Source: Lishizhenia sp965656535 (lineage in GTDB: Bacteria > Bacteroidota > Bacteroidia > Flavobacteriales_D > Crocinitomicaceae). Taken from it: DNA of 64,000 nt. Both the position numbers and the translations under genes were made by a program. Shown one piece after another: positions 53,801-61,404 of the stretch (position 1 is the stretch's first letter; each line of letters starts with the position of its first letter). Under the pieces are notes generated by a model, which was not told the origin of the DNA, made no database searches, and was given only the letters and a program-made list of their open reading frames with translations. The stretch is taken from the NCBI GenBank assembly GCA_965656535.1, contig CBFHKX010000009.1, forward strand, positions 14,310-78,309, read 5' to 3'.

Positions 53801-54236
53801 TACCGTCTTTTTTTGCAGCTAGATTTTTGTCGAATTCAGTTGCAGTTACTGTTAGTTGCTTGTTTTCAGACCATCTTCTTGCTGTTTCCTTTACAGTTGC
53901 AAAGGCGTCTGGCGTAATTTCTGCTAAAACTTCTTCTATCTTTTTATCTACTTCTAGTGTTAGTTTGTCAATTTGGTCAAAAATTGCTTCTTTTTGATCT
54001 ACCGGCGTTTCTGGGTCATTCGCTTGGTCTTCCTTTTCTTTGATTTTCCCTTCTAATTCAGCAGTAGCTGTCTTTATTTTGCTTTGAAAAGCAAAAGTTC
54101 TCGCTCTTAATTCATCGTCTGATAAGTCGTTGAGTGTTGCAAAGATTTGATTTGATTTATCTATTATGGGTTGATATTCTTTGCGATCTTTCGTCGCTTT
54201 ATCTCCCACTAATTTTTTTAATATTCCTCCAAGCAT
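50874..54236 (-). CDS. secA: Protein translocase ATPase SecA
   Basis: The 1120-residue protein has Walker A MQTGEGKTLVATL (about residue 190), the FGTNNEFGFDYLRDNM segment, and Walker B AIIDEVDSVLIDDARTPLI. It also has GMTGTAETE, TIATNMAGRGTDIKL and RQLRGRAGRQGDPGSS, and a C-terminal SEC-C zinc motif (CPCGSGKKYKQCHGKH). It pushes preproteins through SecYEG. It is longer than E. coli SecA (901) owing to a Bacteroidota insertion after the DEAD region (about 315-440) and a Q/N-rich linker before the zinc tail. It is single-gene, with its own promoter region and terminator. Confidence 0.98.
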   Translation of the reverse strand: MLGGILKKLVGDKATKDRKEYQPIIDKSNQIFATLNDLSDDELRARTFAFQSKIKTATAELEGKIKEKEDQANDPETPVDQKEAIFDQIDKLTLEVDKKIEEVLAEITPDAFATVKETARRWSENKQLTVTATEFDKNLAAKKDGIEINGEQAIWHNKWTAAGSEVEWNMVHYDVQLMGGGVLHNGNIAEMQTGEGKTLVATLPVYLNALAGKGVHVVTVNDYLAKRDSEWMGPLYQFHGLSVECIDRYQPNSEARRNAYKADITFGTNNEFGFDYLRDNMASDVESLVQGKHHYAIIDEVDSVLIDDARTPLIISGPTPKGDQQEYNALKPLIEKVVSAQRTLINKVLVDAKKDLTVINELSGDKKEQKKQLEEGGISLLRAYRGLPKNKALIKFLSEPGIKAHLQKTENFYMAEQNKQMPVIDKELYFVIDEKNNTIELTDKGIDLLSGTNDPNFYILPDIGLEIANLEKEELSAEELSVKKDALIRDYGIKSERIHSINQLLKAYTLFEKEVEYVIQEGKVKIVDESTGRIMEGRRYSDGLHQAIEAKENVKVEAATQTYATVSLQNYFRMYHKLSGMTGTAETEAKEFWDIYELDVIVIPTNRPIAREDKNDLVYKTAREKYNAVIDEVQRLTEQNRPVLVGTTTVEISELLSRMLQMKGIKHEVLNAKHHQRESEIVADAGQPGAVTIATNMAGRGTDIKLKAGVKEAGGLAIVGTERHDSRRVDRQLRGRAGRQGDPGSSQFFVSLEDDLMRKFGSERIAKLMDRMGLKEGEVITHGMISKSIERAQKKVEENNFGNRKHLLEYDDVMNAQRKAIYKKRRNALYGDRLGLDIANMFYDVAESICNQYNTSDTFEAFELDLMKTLGIESPVAKEDFNSSKKGDLINTVYDAALNKYEEKNEKLTQMLNPTIEQLYTDSANHDRHIKVPFTDGRKGLEVSSSIKEAKTSNNRSFIQAYEKAIVLGLIDNEWKEHLREMDDLKVGVRQAQYEQKDPLVIYKIESFQLFKDMMARLNEETVEFLVKAVIPIQQNAPAQTTNKEIKQENAYGNAQASRNQNNPAEQQFQGSQGYDEAMENSRRQSAPKAQPVTVEKEPGRNEPCPCGSGKKYKQCHGKH

Positions 54237-54259
54237 GTTGATATTTTTTTCAGCGTCTT

Positions 54260-54282
54260 CAAAAATAGCGGTTTCAAAGCTA
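54260..54282 (-). promoter_or_regulatory. Two candidate -7 boxes for secA
   Basis: On the minus strand TATTTTTG (54260-54267) and TAGCTTTG (54275-54282) both match TAnnTTTG, 23 and 38 nt upstream of the secA start. Which one is used cannot be decided by eye. Confidence 0.4.
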
Positions 54283-54382
54283 TTTTCAATACCGAGTAAG
54301 TTATTTATTTTGGTTTAGCAAGTCATAAATCATTCCAAGAAAAATGAAATGACGAATTGTCAGCCATAAAAGGGTATAAACA

Positions 54383-54411
54383 AAAAAGCTCTTGGTTATC
54401 AAGAGCTTTTT
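54383..54411. terminator. Terminator hairpin downstream of the DUF2795 gene
   Basis: A 12-bp stem (54383-54394 with 54400-54411), AAAAAGCTCTTG/CAAGAGCTTTTT, with a GTTAT loop. On the minus strand it gives a T-run after the stem, so it should end transcription of the DUF2795 gene before secA. Confidence 0.8.
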
Positions 54412-54415
54412 AATT

Positions 54416-54637
54416 TTAATATTCATCCTCATTGAAGAAAAAATCTTCTTTAGAAGGATAATCCGGCCAAATGTCTTCTATGCTTTCATAAACTTCTCCT
54501 TCGTCTTCAATTGCTTGAAGGTTTTCAACCACCTCTAATGGAGCTCCGTGACGGATTGCGAAATCAATCAGCTCATCTTTTGCAGCTGGCCAAGGCGCAT
54601 CCTCTAAATATGATGCTAATTCTAGTGTCCAGTACAT
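54416..54637 (-). CDS. DUF2795-family small protein
   Basis: The 73-residue, strongly acidic protein begins MYWTLELASYLEDAPWPAAKDELIDFAIRHG, the DUF2795 pattern seen in many Bacteroidota, often of this exact size. It contains APLEVVENLQAIEDEGEVYESIEDIWPDYP. Its function is unknown; the acidic surface and small size suggest a protein- or RNA-interacting role, but this is speculative. It has its own -7 box and terminator, so it is a single-gene unit between the secA and cobalamin adenosyltransferase genes. Confidence 0.92.
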   Translation of the reverse strand: MYWTLELASYLEDAPWPAAKDELIDFAIRHGAPLEVVENLQAIEDEGEVYESIEDIWPDYPSKEDFFFNEDEY

Positions 54638-54672
54638 ATCTTATTTTTTAAAAATTATCGTAATTATTTCGG

Positions 54673-54680
54673 CAAAAGTA
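54673..54680 (-). promoter_or_regulatory. Candidate -7 box for the DUF2795 gene
   Basis: The minus strand reads TACTTTTG, matching TAnnTTTG, 35 nt upstream of the start codon. Confidence 0.45.
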
Positions 54681-54742
54681 ATTTTATTTTCTTTAAATCC
54701 AAATTTAAGAGAGTCTTCTTTCCTTTTAACTTTATTTGCAGA

Positions 54743-55291
54743 CTACATTCGTGGTTTCCAAGGGATTTCTTCTGCGCTTAAGTCTTGGGTCAATTTTCTA
54801 CCCAAAACAAATAAGTAGTCACTCAAACGATTCAAGTATGCAGGAACTAATTCTGCTACAAAATCATTTTGAGCAAGGTCAATTACAATTCGTTCTGCTC
54901 TTCTACATACACATCTTCCGAGATGGCAGTAAGAAACAGTGGTGTGACCTCCAGGTAGAACAAAAAACTTCATTTCAGGTAGAGACTCATCCATTTCATC
55001 CATGCATTCTTCGAGATAGGTTACATCACTTTCTAACAAGTCTGGAATTTTCATGCTTGACTTTTCTGGATCACTTGCTAAGCTAGAACCAATCGTAAAC
55101 AGTCTGTCTTGTATCTCTTTTAATTGAAGCTTGTAACTTTCTCTAATTTCTTGGTCTCTGATCATTCCTATCCAAGCGTTTAGTTCATCCACTGTTCCGT
55201 AAGATTCTATACGCAATGAACTTTTTGGTACGCGCGTACCTCCGATTAGTGAAGTTTGACCTTTATCTCCTTTCTTGGTATATACTTTCAT
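54743..55291 (-). CDS. PduO-type cob(I)alamin adenosyltransferase
   Basis: The 182-residue protein starts MKVYTKKGDKGQTSLIGGTRVPKS, the phosphate-binding start of PduO/MMAB enzymes. It has SYGTVDELNAWIG, the FVLPGG loop and the catalytic CRRAER motif, then LNRLSDYLFVLGR. It transfers adenosyl from ATP to cob(I)alamin to make coenzyme B12. This implies B12-dependent enzymes and cobalamin salvage or uptake elsewhere in the genome. It follows the methyltransferase gene by 1 bp on the same strand. Confidence 0.95.
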   Translation of the reverse strand: MKVYTKKGDKGQTSLIGGTRVPKSSLRIESYGTVDELNAWIGMIRDQEIRESYKLQLKEIQDRLFTIGSSLASDPEKSSMKIPDLLESDVTYLEECMDEMDESLPEMKFFVLPGGHTTVSYCHLGRCVCRRAERIVIDLAQNDFVAELVPAYLNRLSDYLFVLGRKLTQDLSAEEIPWKPRM

Positions 55292-55292
55292 A

Positions 55293-56060
55293 TTAAAATC
55301 TTAATGTAAAATGTTCTTTCACTTGATGTGAGCGTTTTGCTATAATTCCCATTCTAAAATAATCAAGTGCTAAATGATAACGTTCCTGTGTATAGATTTG
55401 TTTCCAAGCATCAAACATATCTTTGTTCCATCTAATATCGTCTAAGATGATTAATGTTTCTGAGTGGATATTTTTTTGAAGTTCGTTTAATTGACTTTTA
55501 AGACTAGCGCTCCTGTGGTCGCCATCTATGAAAATTAAATCATAGCGGGTATTGTCGGTCTTAAGAAAATCTAAAAACTGTGCATTAACTAGTTTAATTT
55601 GGTTTTGCTTTTTAAAAAAAGTAAATGTTTTTTCTGCTTGTTCAGCTGTTTGTTTGCATCCTTCAAGTGTAGTTATTTTAGCTTTACTATTTGCTTCTGC
55701 CATCATGACAGTGCCAAGGCCTAGACTGGTGCCCAGCTCTAATATTTGCGCAGGCTGTGCATGTGCAGTTACGGCGAAGAGCAATTTACCGTATTTTTTT
55801 CCACACGATGCTGTGCGATAGATTTGGCTTATTGTTCTAATGTTTCCTAGTTTCTTAGATCCTGCACCAAAGTCTGTTGTTTCTATAAGTGTTTTATTTT
55901 TCTTGAGATAATTGGCAAAGCTTTTTAATTTCTTCTTGAAATCTCTGTTCATTTTTTGTTTCATTCCCTTATCTTGCAGGCTGTAAACGAATGGGGAATG
56001 GAGTCGGTGTCTAAATTTAGACCGAATACGATAGTTTATATATGCTTTGATTATATTCAC
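55293..56060 (-). CDS. Class I SAM-dependent methyltransferase (O-methyltransferase-like)
   Basis: The 255-residue product has the SAM-binding motif ILELGTSLGLGTVMMAEA (about 110-127), an acidic post-strand residue (TTLEG), and the RYDLIFIDGDHRSASLK segment of catechol-type O-methyltransferases. The first 60 residues are basic (RSKFRHRLHSPFVYSLQ). The start GTG 56060 is preferred: the longer frame to 56165 would overlap the DUF4301 gene on the other strand and gives an unlike N terminus. Substrate unknown. The gene is 1 bp before the adenosyltransferase gene. Confidence 0.85.
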   Translation of the reverse strand: MNIIKAYINYRIRSKFRHRLHSPFVYSLQDKGMKQKMNRDFKKKLKSFANYLKKNKTLIETTDFGAGSKKLGNIRTISQIYRTASCGKKYGKLLFAVTAHAQPAQILELGTSLGLGTVMMAEANSKAKITTLEGCKQTAEQAEKTFTFFKKQNQIKLVNAQFLDFLKTDNTRYDLIFIDGDHRSASLKSQLNELQKNIHSETLIILDDIRWNKDMFDAWKQIYTQERYHLALDYFRMGIIAKRSHQVKEHFTLRF

Positions 56061-56102
56061 GTTTCTATTTTGCGAAATTAATAAATTAACGATTGTAATA
56101 AA

Positions 56103-57509
56103 ATGAGTTTTATTCCTACAGAAGAACAAATTGAAAAGCAAAGACAAGAAGTTTTTGGAATGCAACCAGATTTACATCTCGAGGTTGCTTGCAAGCTCAA
56201 CGAAGGAGTTATTCGCCATACTGAATCGGAGAAAAATTATTTTGTGGAGCAATTCGTCAATGGACAGCAAACGGCTACTTTATTTGTGCCTGCTTCTGGT
56301 TCGGGTTCGCGTATGTTTAAGTTTTTGTACGATTTTTTAGAAAATCCAAGCGAAGAAGATCAGAGTAGGGTAGAACGATTTATAAATAATTTGCCTCAAT
56401 TTGCATTTTTTGAACTTTTACCATTCGAGTTAAAAGAGAAAATTAAGCGTTTTGATTATAACATAGACGATTTAATTAAAACCATTATTAGTGATGAAGG
56501 TCTTGGTTTAGGAACTTTACCAAAGGGTTTAATTCCTTTTCATAGAAATGGTAGGTTTATTTTAAATGCGTTTCAAGAACAGGTGTTGCAAGGTGCGCGG
56601 TTTAAGTCTAAAACAATTGGTTTCCATTTTACTATAAATGAAAATTTTGCAGATGAGTTTAGCGCATCTCTCGCATCTATCGAAACCTTAACAGGACAAA
56701 CCTATAGAGTAGATAACTCTGTACAAGATATCACCACAAATGCAATTGCGTTTGATCTAGAACAACAGGTTTTTAAAGACGAAGAGCAAAATGTAGTTAC
56801 ACGTCCGGCAGGACATGGTTCGCTGATTAAAAACTTAAACTCTATTAAAACAGATTTAATTTTTATAAAAAACATAGATAACGTTCAGCACGAAACTATT
56901 TCCGACGAAAGTATTTTTCACCAGCAATATCTCGGAGGTCTTTTACTGCAATTCAAAAAAGAATTAAAGCAGGTTAGTGTTTCGCAAAATAAATCAGACG
57001 CTCTAAAAGAATTAAACAATAGGTATCAATTTCTATATAATGGGTTGGATATTCTAAAATTGACAGATAAAGAAATTGACGCGCTTATTTATCGTCCTAT
57101 TCGCGTTTGTGGAATGGTAAAGAATGATGGGCAACCTGGAGGTGGTCCTTTTTGGGTGAATGACAAAGGAAGTGTATCCAAACAAATTGTTGAAAAAGCA
57201 CAAATTTCTAAAACTGGCGATCAATATAAAAAAATGGTTCAAAGTCAGTACTTTAATCCAGTTCTCATGGTTGTTTCCCCAGTAAGTGTTGATGGCGAAA
57301 TGTTTAATTTACTAGATTTTGTGGATGAAGAAAAATACTTTATTGTAGAGAAAAATCACAAGGGTAAAACCATTAGGTTTAGAGAATATCCCGGACTGTG
57401 GAACGGTGGGATGGCCAACTACATATCTTTATTTGTAGAACTTCCTTCCTCTACGTTTAGTCCGGTTAAGACTGCGTTAGACTTACTCAACGAATCTCAC
57501 AATCGATAG
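56103..57509 (+). CDS. DUF4301-family protein
   Basis: The 468-residue protein matches the DUF4301 pattern. It has LFVPASGSGSRMFKFLYDFL (about 59-78), a nucleotidyltransferase-like Gly/Ser-rich loop. Further motifs are LPKGLIPFHRNG, HGSLIKNLNSIKTDLIFIKNIDNVQ, YRPIRVCGMVKNDGQPGGGPFWV and LWNGGMANYISLFVELP. The loop and the PKGLIPFH segment resemble sugar-1-phosphate nucleotidyltransferases, but activity is unproven. It starts with ATG 56103, 42 bp from the divergent methyltransferase gene, and is convergent with the Nramp-like gene. Confidence 0.9.
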   Translation: MSFIPTEEQIEKQRQEVFGMQPDLHLEVACKLNEGVIRHTESEKNYFVEQFVNGQQTATLFVPASGSGSRMFKFLYDFLENPSEEDQSRVERFINNLPQFAFFELLPFELKEKIKRFDYNIDDLIKTIISDEGLGLGTLPKGLIPFHRNGRFILNAFQEQVLQGARFKSKTIGFHFTINENFADEFSASLASIETLTGQTYRVDNSVQDITTNAIAFDLEQQVFKDEEQNVVTRPAGHGSLIKNLNSIKTDLIFIKNIDNVQHETISDESIFHQQYLGGLLLQFKKELKQVSVSQNKSDALKELNNRYQFLYNGLDILKLTDKEIDALIYRPIRVCGMVKNDGQPGGGPFWVNDKGSVSKQIVEKAQISKTGDQYKKMVQSQYFNPVLMVVSPVSVDGEMFNLLDFVDEEKYFIVEKNHKGKTIRFREYPGLWNGGMANYISLFVELPSSTFSPVKTALDLLNESHNR

Positions 57510-57540
57510 AGTTTGTAATTCTTGAATGAATGCAGTAGTG

Positions 57541-58788
57541 CTAGAATTGTGCGTAGATATAATACAGACTAAAAAGAGTCAAAAATGCAATTCCAAAATA
57601 ACTAAGGATTAGTTTAAGTCTAGAAGGTGTGTGGTCTTCTCCAACGTATTTTTTGCTTACAAGTTTTAAGTTTAAAACGGCAATCAATGGTGCAATTAAA
57701 AAAGAGATGGCGGTTGCAGATTTAAGTAAAAAATTAAATCCATTATCAAGTTGCATGCACGTTACAATTAAACTTAATCCTCCAAGTGAAACAATGGATA
57801 AGAAAGTCGTTTTATTCTTTTCAACATTTACTTTTGATAGCAATCCGATAGCAATTTGAAAAGAACGTGTGTATCCATCAAGAACGGTTAAAAATGTAGA
57901 TAACATAATGCTAAATCCGGCTGATGCAATAATGTAGTAAGACCAATCTCCAATCGTTTTTGTGTACAGCTCTATTGTAAATTTTGAGAAGTCAACAGAG
58001 TTATTTGGAATTTCTGTTGGTGTATCGTAAACTAGAAAAGCTCCCATTATTAAAAAGAACAAGGCGAGCGTTGCAGACATCCAGTATCCAAAATTGAATT
58101 CTTTCACCGTTTCTTTCACTGTTGGTTTGTAGGAACTAGATTTTAGTTTTTCTACTGTCCAGATACTGTTCCATGCCGAAAGATCAACTGCAGTAGGCAT
58201 CCAACCAAGGAGCGGAATTAAATAAAGTAGGGTTTGGTTATCAACGGAGGTGAAAAGACTTCCGTTTGTAATTGGTCCATTAAATAAGGTAAGCGTAAAG
58301 GCAATCAGAGTTGTAGCCAAAAGTACAAGTCCTAAAAATTTTATGAGTCTATCTAAGGTTTTGAAATTTCCAATGCTCAAGAGTAAAAAACCCACAAGAA
58401 ATAAAATGAACAGTGTTGCATACTTAAACGCAAATAATTCATTAAAACCGAAGAGTGTTTCTAAAAATCCTGCGGTAACTGCGCCTACCAATGCAGTTAC
58501 AAAAAGCATAGAAATAATGGTTACAAAAATATAGGTAAAAAGAAAAGCTTTGTGTATACGCTTGTAACCATGAATAAGCGATTCTCCGGTCGCTGCTGCG
58601 TATCTAGATCCAAATTCAAAAAACGGATATTTTAGAACGTTAGCCAGTAAAACAAATCCAAATAAAGTTAAACCGTATTCTGCACCAGCTTTAGTACTTT
58701 GAATGAGGTGAGAAACCCCAATTGCTGTTGCAGCGAATAAAATGCCAGGACCTAAAGTTTGCCTTATGCGTTGAATTTTAGAAATCAT
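57541..58788 (-). CDS. Nramp-family-like transporter lacking canonical metal-site motifs
   Basis: The 415-residue protein has about 11 membrane helices. The start LGPGILFAATAIGVSHLIQSTKAGAEYG occupies TM1, where canonical Nramp has the DPGN metal-binding turn. TM6 reads LLGWMPTAVDLSAWNS, where canonical Nramp has MPH(N). Both sets of binding residues are therefore changed, so transport of Mn2+ or Fe2+ should not be assumed; the SLC11-related Mg2+ transporters also have altered sites. It follows rsmG by 42 bp on the same strand. Confidence 0.88.
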   Translation of the reverse strand: MISKIQRIRQTLGPGILFAATAIGVSHLIQSTKAGAEYGLTLFGFVLLANVLKYPFFEFGSRYAAATGESLIHGYKRIHKAFLFTYIFVTIISMLFVTALVGAVTAGFLETLFGFNELFAFKYATLFILFLVGFLLLSIGNFKTLDRLIKFLGLVLLATTLIAFTLTLFNGPITNGSLFTSVDNQTLLYLIPLLGWMPTAVDLSAWNSIWTVEKLKSSSYKPTVKETVKEFNFGYWMSATLALFFLIMGAFLVYDTPTEIPNNSVDFSKFTIELYTKTIGDWSYYIIASAGFSIMLSTFLTVLDGYTRSFQIAIGLLSKVNVEKNKTTFLSIVSLGGLSLIVTCMQLDNGFNFLLKSATAISFLIAPLIAVLNLKLVSKKYVGEDHTPSRLKLILSYFGIAFLTLFSLYYIYAQF

Positions 58789-58830
58789 TTCATCAAATAA
58801 ACTAAAATTCTAGTAGAGCTACAAGTCAAT

Positions 58831-59463
58831 TTAGTTCAGTCTAACATATACTACTTTTTTTGTGTCAAAAAACTCTCCTTCAAAAAAAGCATTTAACTCG
58901 TGGTATTCTTTGTAGCGCTTAACGGGTTTCATTTCTTCTCTTAAGTCACCACCTTTTAGATAAAACACGCCGTTTGGATATCCATTTTTGTCTTGTTTAT
59001 TAATCTTGTTAGACACCCATTGTAAAAATTTAGGCATTGCAGTTACAGCTCTACTTACAATAAAATCGTATTTGTCTTTCACTTCTTCTGCACGCATATG
59101 CGATGCTTTTAAGTTGGTGAGACCAATTGCTGTTGCAATTTCGTTTACTACTGTGATTTTTTTACCAATAGAATCAACCAAATGAAATTCAACATCTGGA
59201 AATAAAATAGCAAGTGGTATTCCTGGAAATCCTCCACCGCAGCCAACATCTAAGATTTTAGATCCTTTTTTAAAGGAAACCACTTTGGCAATTCCTAAAG
59301 AGTGAAGCACGTGTCTTTCGTAGAAATTGTCTACATCTTTTCTAGAAATTACATTAATTTTTGAGTTCCATTCTTCGTATAAACCGCCAAGTTTTTCAAA
59401 TTGCTCTATTTGACGTTTTGTTAATTCTGGAAAATATTGTTCTATTAAAGCTACGTTATTCAT
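58831..59463 (-). CDS. rsmG: 16S rRNA (guanine-527-N7)-methyltransferase RsmG (GidB)
   Basis: The 210-residue enzyme has the RsmG start LIEQYFPELTKRQIEQFEKLGGLYEEWNSKINVISR, the VLHSL segment and the SAM-binding motif ILDVGCGGGFPGIPLAI (about 70-86). It also has the substrate segment DFIVSRAVTAMPKFLQW. It methylates G527 of 16S rRNA; loss of RsmG is a known cause of low-level streptomycin resistance. Length is typical. A -7 box (TAACTTTG on the minus strand) lies upstream. The Nramp-like gene follows in the same unit. Confidence 0.97.
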   Translation of the reverse strand: MNNVALIEQYFPELTKRQIEQFEKLGGLYEEWNSKINVISRKDVDNFYERHVLHSLGIAKVVSFKKGSKILDVGCGGGFPGIPLAILFPDVEFHLVDSIGKKITVVNEIATAIGLTNLKASHMRAEEVKDKYDFIVSRAVTAMPKFLQWVSNKINKQDKNGYPNGVFYLKGGDLREEMKPVKRYKEYHELNAFFEGEFFDTKKVVYVRLN

Positions 59464-59502
59464 TTAATTTAGCTACTAGGGTTTGGATAAAAAAATACAG
59501 TA

Positions 59503-59510
59503 CAAAGTTA
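59503..59510 (-). promoter_or_regulatory. Candidate -7 box for rsmG
   Basis: The minus strand reads TAACTTTG, matching TAnnTTTG, 39 nt upstream of the rsmG start codon. Confidence 0.45.
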
Positions 59511-59596
59511 ATTGTATTTTGTATGCATAAGTTACAATAAGTCGATCAATTTATTGTTAACTCGTTTTTGTGGTTCAGTGTTAAAAGTAGCTACGG

Positions 59597-60202
59597 TTAT
59601 ATACTTTCTCTCTTGTTTTCCATTACGTTGGCTAGAAATTCTCTGGCTCTAAAAAGTTGGGCTTTAACAGTACCTAGAGGTAAATCCATCTCAGTTGCAA
59701 TTTCTTCGTAAGATAATTCTTGGAAATAACGCTTTTCGATTAAGGCGCGGTATCGTGGTTTAAGTTTACTTACTACCTCACGCATCATCTTCACCTTCTG
59801 TTGCTTAATTAGATCTTCTTCTGGGTCTAAGGTATTTGACTCAAAATCAATCCCTACAGATTCTCCGTCTTTATTGCTGTAAGTGTGATCCATGGAGGTT
59901 ACCTTAACCCGTTTTTTACGTATAAAATCAATACAGTTGTTCGAGGCAATTTTAAATAGCCAAGTACTAAATGCGTAGCTAGGAGAATATTGATGTAAAC
60001 GGTGAAATGCTTTTCCAAAAGCTTCTATGGTCAAATCTTCAGCATCATCGTTGTTTTTCACCATTTTTAAGAGCATGTAAAAAACAGATTCTCTGTATCT
60101 ATCCATGAGTTGCGCGTAGGCATTTTGATTACCATTTCGGGCCATTTCTACAAGCTGTAAATCAACTTGCCCTTTTTCTGATAGATTACTTCCTACTTCC
60201 AT
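59597..60202 (-). CDS. ECF-type sigma-70 family RNA polymerase sigma factor
   Basis: The 201-residue protein has region 2 (YAQLMDRYRESVFYMLLKMV, DDAEDLTIEAFGKAFHRL, SYAFSTWLFKIASNNCIDFIRKKR; about 30-110). Region 4 has an HTH (LKPRYRALIEKRYFQELSYEEIATEMDLPLGTVKAQLFRARE; about 145-190). It lacks regions 1 and 3, as ECF sigmas do. Its start overlaps the end of the glycosyltransferase gene by 10 bp. No anti-sigma factor is adjacent, so its signal is unknown. Confidence 0.95.
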   Translation of the reverse strand: MEVGSNLSEKGQVDLQLVEMARNGNQNAYAQLMDRYRESVFYMLLKMVKNNDDAEDLTIEAFGKAFHRLHQYSPSYAFSTWLFKIASNNCIDFIRKKRVKVTSMDHTYSNKDGESVGIDFESNTLDPEEDLIKQQKVKMMREVVSKLKPRYRALIEKRYFQELSYEEIATEMDLPLGTVKAQLFRAREFLANVMENKRESI

Positions 60203-61326
60203 GTTACTTTTTTCTTCTTTTCACTCGTATAATATAAAGAAGGAGCAAGAATGGCATAAACCAAATCCCAAAACGGAAACAACCATGCTAACCCTTTTTC
60301 TTTTAATCTTACTAAGCATCTACCTTGTATACTCCATTTAAGGATAAGTAGCAGTGCCAGAATACATAAGCTGACTAAACTTACTTGGTAATTAAGGCAC
60401 AAGATACTAAAAGATGTATATACCAAAATTAGAGACAGTGGATAGATTCCCAACATCATTTTTTTGAAAACCTTGTAATGTCCAGTGGTAGTAAAGTGTC
60501 TGGTCTTTTGTCTGTACCAATCTTCCCATGTTTTTTCTGATGGCGAACTACAAAAAGTAGCTGGATCTAAGCAAACGGTATAGTTGTTTTTTTTGGCTAC
60601 TTCTTGTATAAATAAATCGTCATCTCCGCTTTGAATGGCATAGTGTGATTTAAAACCACTGTTCTTCTCAAAAATTGATTTGGTATACCCCATATTTCTG
60701 CCTACACCCATGTAAGGTAATTTTGCCTTAGCGTAACTCAAGTAGTTCATGGCAATCATAACCGTATCTAAGCGTATAATTCGGTTTAAAATACCTTTTT
60801 CTTTGGTGTATGGTCCGTAACCCAAAACAATTTCTTTTTGCTCTGTAAACTGAGCAGCCATTTCTTTAATCCAATATTTAGAGCTTGGCTTACAATCCGC
60901 ATCGGTAAGCAGTAAGTGTTTGTATTTTGCACCCTTTATACCAATTGTTAAAGGTAGTTTCTTGCCGTTTTTTATGTGTTTACTTTTCTCTAGGTGTATA
61001 ACCTTTAAATTGTCATAATCTTGTTGATAGGCTTGTAAAATAAACTTAGAATCGTCTGTTGATTGATGGTTTACCACCACTACTTCAAATTTAGGATAGT
61101 CTTGATTTAAGACAGCGGGCAGTAGTTTAAATAAATTGTCTTCTTCATTTCTGGCAGATATAATAACCGAAATGGGTGCTAATTGTACTTGTTCAGCTTT
61201 ATCCTTGTGGGTCAAAAGGCGCAAGTAGATAAAAAGAATCCACACCAACTGCAGGCACGCCATAAGGCAGAATAAGAAAAAAAGTACTGTTCTTATGTCG
61301 TAATCGATTAGCGGGAATATTTCCAT
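60193..61326 (-). CDS. Membrane-associated family 2 glycosyltransferase
   Basis: The 377-residue protein has an N-terminal membrane helix (about 15-38) and a GT-A catalytic domain. The domain shows ISVIISARNEEDNL, VVNHQSTDDSK, the DxD-type LLTDADC and QSGDDDLFIQEV, and WYRQKTRHFTTTGHYK, which corresponds to the Q/RxxRW-type loop. Three or more C-terminal helices follow. Such enzymes make surface or cell-wall glycans; acceptor unknown. The start is ATG 61326 rather than the longer 61371 frame, whose extra residues are unlike the family. It is divergent from tgt and overlaps the sigma factor gene by 10 bp. Confidence 0.9.
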   Translation of the reverse strand: MEIFPLIDYDIRTVLFFLFCLMACLQLVWILFIYLRLLTHKDKAEQVQLAPISVIISARNEEDNLFKLLPAVLNQDYPKFEVVVVNHQSTDDSKFILQAYQQDYDNLKVIHLEKSKHIKNGKKLPLTIGIKGAKYKHLLLTDADCKPSSKYWIKEMAAQFTEQKEIVLGYGPYTKEKGILNRIIRLDTVMIAMNYLSYAKAKLPYMGVGRNMGYTKSIFEKNSGFKSHYAIQSGDDDLFIQEVAKKNNYTVCLDPATFCSSPSEKTWEDWYRQKTRHFTTTGHYKVFKKMMLGIYPLSLILVYTSFSILCLNYQVSLVSLCILALLLILKWSIQGRCLVRLKEKGLAWLFPFWDLVYAILAPSLYYTSEKKKKVTWK

Positions 61327-61372
61327 TGTAGCGTTCTTTGCAACAAAGATGAGGTACTTGTTTAAATACAAT

Positions 61373-61380
61373 TATCTTTG
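61373..61380 (+). promoter_or_regulatory. Candidate -7 box for tgt and the LptF/LptG gene
   Basis: TATCTTTG matches TAnnTTTG and ends 24 nt before ATG 61405. An open TTG start at 61378 would fall inside this box. Confidence 0.5.
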
Positions 61381-61404
61381 CATCGTTTATTTTTCAACAT
61401 ATTT

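Noticed and set aside
56061..56165. Longer start of the methyltransferase gene
   Set aside because: It overlaps the DUF4301 gene on the opposite strand and adds a hydrophobic N terminus unlike the family.
61378..61404. TTG start of tgt at 61378
   Set aside because: It lies within the -7 box; ATG 61405 gives the usual N terminus.
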